Part shown: positions 38,745-40,973 of the stretch, piece by piece
How the letters are laid out: each line of letters begins with the position of its first letter
How positions within the stretch are numbered: the stretch's first letter is position 1
IMG/VR virus record: IMGVR_UViG_3300048922_000475
Location: 1 to 40,973 of that record
From: a virus
Reading direction: 5' to 3' (one strand)
DNA length: 40,973 nt
Program-made: the position numbers and the translations under genes
The notes under the pieces: model-generated
The model's input: only the letters and a program-made list of their open reading frames with translations
Told to the model about the DNA's origin: nothing
Database searches by the model: none

Positions 38745-39743
38745 ATGGACTATATAAGAAAAGCTGATTTTTATGACAAAATCTCAAAACTAAGACGAAA
38801 ATTAGGGTTTGACAATAATACCTATCGAGTGGATTTTGTGGCTCTGTGCAAGCAAATGGGAATGGAAATAGGGGAAATGCCATTTTTCACATCCGGATTA
38901 AGAGGAATGGCTTCGTTGGGGAGCAGAGAAAAAAAAGATGTCATTATATTAAATACGACCAGAAATAAATTCGAACAAAATGTGGACTGCGCTCACGAAT
39001 TTATACATATTAACTTTCATAGAGGTGAAGGTTATCAATCCTTTAAGTGTTTTGACAAAGCGCAGCCAAATCAAAATAAATATTTAGAATGGCAAGCAAA
39101 TGAAGGTAGTGCTGAATTAGTCGTTCCTTATCATTCGTTGCTCCCAAAAGTAAAGAATGCTTATCCGTATCTCAATTCTCATGAAAGTATCTACGCTTTT
39201 AAAGAAGAATTAGTTCAGGTGTACGGAGTTACCAGCGCAGTAATGTCTTACCGTTTAGAATCTTTAAAGTTTGAGATACAGCAGTTCGTAAACGGGGTGT
39301 CTATGCAAAACTTACGAGTGTTGTCATATAACTCCCAAGTTAAGCAGGGAATTAAAATCAAATCCCTGAATGACATTGCAAATGAAGATCTCTCTAAACG
39401 CTTCGAAGAACTATATAGCTTGTCAGAAACACAATGGGCTGCTTGCATGATAATCCAAGAATGGGCAAATATTTTGATCGATATTGGGGGATTGATTAGA
39501 GCTAGCTTTTGTAACACGGATATTGAATCAACTGGAGATAATTGCTTTAAAATTATCTTCAAAGACTACGGTAACTATTTAATAGGTAGTAGAGACCATA
39601 TGATTAATGAATTAAAAGAATACATATTAAAAACATATGGTATAGAGGCTAACTTTGATATTGAATATAAAACCAGGAATTGCATCTATGTGAGCAATGA
39701 GGAATTAAAGTCAAATATATCAATGGATTTCGTAATGCCATAG
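38745..39743 (+). CDS. ImmA/IrrE-family metallopeptidase
   Basis: The 332-residue protein has a zinc-protease domain with HEFIH (84-88) and a third ligand probably at E115 in EWQAN, 31 residues after the first His as in IrrE. The C-terminal 180 residues are an extra helical and alpha/beta part, longer than in ICEBs1 ImmA. It follows the repressor gene by 35 bp in the same direction. By analogy with ImmA/ImmR it should cut or inactivate the repressor on DNA damage or other signals. Confidence 0.88.
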   Translation: MDYIRKADFYDKISKLRRKLGFDNNTYRVDFVALCKQMGMEIGEMPFFTSGLRGMASLGSREKKDVIILNTTRNKFEQNVDCAHEFIHINFHRGEGYQSFKCFDKAQPNQNKYLEWQANEGSAELVVPYHSLLPKVKNAYPYLNSHESIYAFKEELVQVYGVTSAVMSYRLESLKFEIQQFVNGVSMQNLRVLSYNSQVKQGIKIKSLNDIANEDLSKRFEELYSLSETQWAACMIIQEWANILIDIGGLIRASFCNTDIESTGDNCFKIIFKDYGNYLIGSRDHMINELKEYILKTYGIEANFDIEYKTRNCIYVSNEELKSNISMDFVMP

Positions 39744-39763
39744 CATTCTTTAAGCAGAAAAAA

Positions 39764-39790
39764 CCGCCCGGTATTAGCGTACCGAACGGC
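39764..39790 (+). terminator. Terminator after the repressor/protease operon
   Basis: CCG-c-CCGGTA (39764-39773) pairs with TACCG-aa-CGG (39780-39789) and is followed by CTTTACAT, a weak T tract. Confidence 0.55.
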
Positions 39791-39868
39791 TTTACATATA
39801 GATTTTCTCTTACTGGATCAACCGAATAAGATATATCCATCTTGACAATGGAATTATATCATTTTCGG

Positions 39869-39897
39869 AACACTCTGGCAAGGGGAGTGTTATTTTT
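39869..39897 (+). terminator. Hairpin with T tract just before the integrase gene
   Basis: AACACTC (39869-39875) pairs with GAGTGTT (39885-39891), followed by ATTTTT. It would shield the integrase gene from repressor-operon transcripts. An integrase promoter beyond it is not evident in the remaining 14 bp before the ribosome-binding site, so attenuation is possible. Confidence 0.6.
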
Positions 39898-39926
39898 ATA
39901 CCCAAAAACAGAAAGGAAATGATTTT

Positions 39927-40973
39927 ATGCCGACATACAATGATGAAAATACAAAAACCTGGTATTGCAAATTTTACTACACAGACTACACTGGTACTAA
40001 AAAACAGAAGAAGAAAAGGGGATTTAAACTCCAAAGAGAGGCGAAAGAATGGGAACGCTCATTCCTTGAAAAGCAACAAGGAAGCCCAAACATGACATTT
40101 CAAGCATTATCGGAAATTTATATGGAAGATGCAGAGCATAGGATGCGAAAGACCAGTATTACAGGGAATAAGAACCTCCTCGATGGGCATATACTCCCAT
40201 GCTTTAAAGACTTACGAATAGATGAAATAAAGCCGGCTACTATTAGAGCCTGGCAAAATGATATGTTAAAGAAGGACCTATCAGACAGCTATTTACGCCG
40301 AATAAATATCTTGCTATCAACAGTATTGAACTACGCCGTAAAATATCATGGATTACAGATTAATCCGGCCAGACCTGCCGGTAAGATCGGAAGCGTTAAA
40401 AATCATAAAATGGATTTTTACACCAAAGAAGAATTTGAAAAGTTCATAAGCTCTGTTAACAATCCAGAAGCATACACTGCCTTTCAGGTATTATACTGGA
40501 CAGGCTTACGCATTGGTGAGTTATTCGCCCTAACATATGCTGATGTTGATTTAAAAGCCGGAATTATTCACGTCACCAAGTCATTACAGCGCATAGGTGG
40601 ACAAGATGTAATAACTCCACCAAAGACTGAAAAGAGTACTAGGGATATCATGATCCATAAGCACCTTATTGAGACATTTGAAAATTATATAAAACAGGTA
40701 TATGATCCCGACAACGATAGCCGTATATTTCCTTCAACCAAAGCATTGCTTTATGGTGAGATGAAACGGACTTGTGCCAGAAGCGGTATAAAACAAATTA
40801 GAATTCATGACTTCCGGCATAGCCATGCCAGTCTGCTAATAGAACTCGGCTTTTCTCCTCTTCTCATTGCAGAGCGCCTGGGACATGAGGACATCAAGAC
40901 TACGCTTCAGACATATAGTCACCTCTACCCCAACAAGCAAAATGAAGTTGTTCAAAAATTCAATTCTTTATAA
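39927..40973 (+). CDS. int: Tyrosine-type site-specific integrase
   Basis: The 348-residue recombinase has an N-terminal arm-binding domain (TWYCKFYYTDYTGTKKQKKKRG), a SAM-like core-binding domain (about 55-155) and the catalytic domain. Likely active residues are R195 (TGLRIGEL), a lysine near 234, H294 and R297 (HDFRH), H320 (LGHED) and the nucleophile Y330 (LQTYSH). AAAGGAAATG precedes the ATG. It integrates and, with an excisionase, excises the prophage. The stop codon is the last base of the window, so attR is just outside. Confidence 0.93.
   Translation: MPTYNDENTKTWYCKFYYTDYTGTKKQKKKRGFKLQREAKEWERSFLEKQQGSPNMTFQALSEIYMEDAEHRMRKTSITGNKNLLDGHILPCFKDLRIDEIKPATIRAWQNDMLKKDLSDSYLRRINILLSTVLNYAVKYHGLQINPARPAGKIGSVKNHKMDFYTKEEFEKFISSVNNPEAYTAFQVLYWTGLRIGELFALTYADVDLKAGIIHVTKSLQRIGGQDVITPPKTEKSTRDIMIHKHLIETFENYIKQVYDPDNDSRIFPSTKALLYGEMKRTCARSGIKQIRIHDFRHSHASLLIELGFSPLLIAERLGHEDIKTTLQTYSHLYPNKQNEVVQKFNSL

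Noticed and set aside
1-40973. tRNA, rRNA or insertion sequence
   Set aside because: No tRNA-like cloverleaf, rRNA segment, transposase or IS ends were recognised on either strand.
39927-40973. Integrase as the dedicated inverter of the fibre segment
   Set aside because: It is a normal phage integrase by domains and position; the fibre repeats share no evident sequence with the putative att repeats, so a link cannot be claimed.

Overview
The window is an almost complete temperate siphophage-type prophage in a low-GC Firmicute, most likely a spore-forming clostridium of the Lachnospiraceae type. The basis is Shine-Dalgarno-driven starts, Clostridia-type phage families (TcdE-like holin, XkdX, ArpU, DUF2513, YjcQ, Rha) and an amidase with choline-binding-like repeats. 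No species can be named from the sequence. Only the HxlR-type regulator at 1-342 is clearly host DNA. The host/phage joint is probably near 738-757. The right joint lies just beyond the window, because the integrase stop codon is the last base.

Layout. Nearly all phage genes read leftwards. From right to left: integrase (39927-40973, rightward); a rightward repressor and ImmA-like metalloprotease facing a leftward Cro/Rha/early regulator set across a switch with face-to-face promoters (38197-38374); small early genes and an AbrB-like regulator (35.7-38.2 kb); a recombination and replication block (SMC/Rad50-like ATPase, Sak4-like ATPase, DUF669 protein, SF2 helicase, primase-helicase, RusA; 28-35.6 kb); small Cys-rich proteins and a PAPS-reductase-family enzyme (26.3-27.8 kb); an ArpU-type late regulator (25.3 kb); terminase, portal, head protein, scaffold, capsid and connectors (14.7-23.7 kb); major tail protein, frameshifted tail chaperones, tape measure, distal tail proteins and fibres (5-14.6 kb); and XkdX, holin and amidase (1.2-2.7 kb).

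Several genes interrupt the conserved modules and carry their own sigma-A-like promoters and, often, terminators. These are a secreted FN3/BIG2 protein (3310-4584), a small secreted protein (7238-7792), a DUF2513 gene antisense to the late operon (20954-21349), a zinc-ribbon protein enclosed by 16-bp inverted repeats (26318-26521) and a rightward small protein (36539-36769). A YjcQ-like gene (23821-24216) lies between two terminators. They look like lysogen-expressed cargo ('morons').

The most notable structure is at 4.65-5.27 kb. The tail-fibre gene ends convergently, 4 bp from a promoterless fragment in the opposite orientation that resembles a fibre tip. Both carry a 19/20-bp inverted repeat in the same reading frame, so inversion would swap the last 74 residues of the fibre for a different 89-residue tip. 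No dedicated invertase gene is present in the window. Other points of note are a UUUUUUC frameshift site joining the tail chaperones, a tandem CCCCG/CGGGG hairpin array after the primase-helicase, a folded leader before the PAPS-reductase-like gene, and a Cys/Asp/Arg-repeat protein behind a sigma-K-like promoter at the left end.
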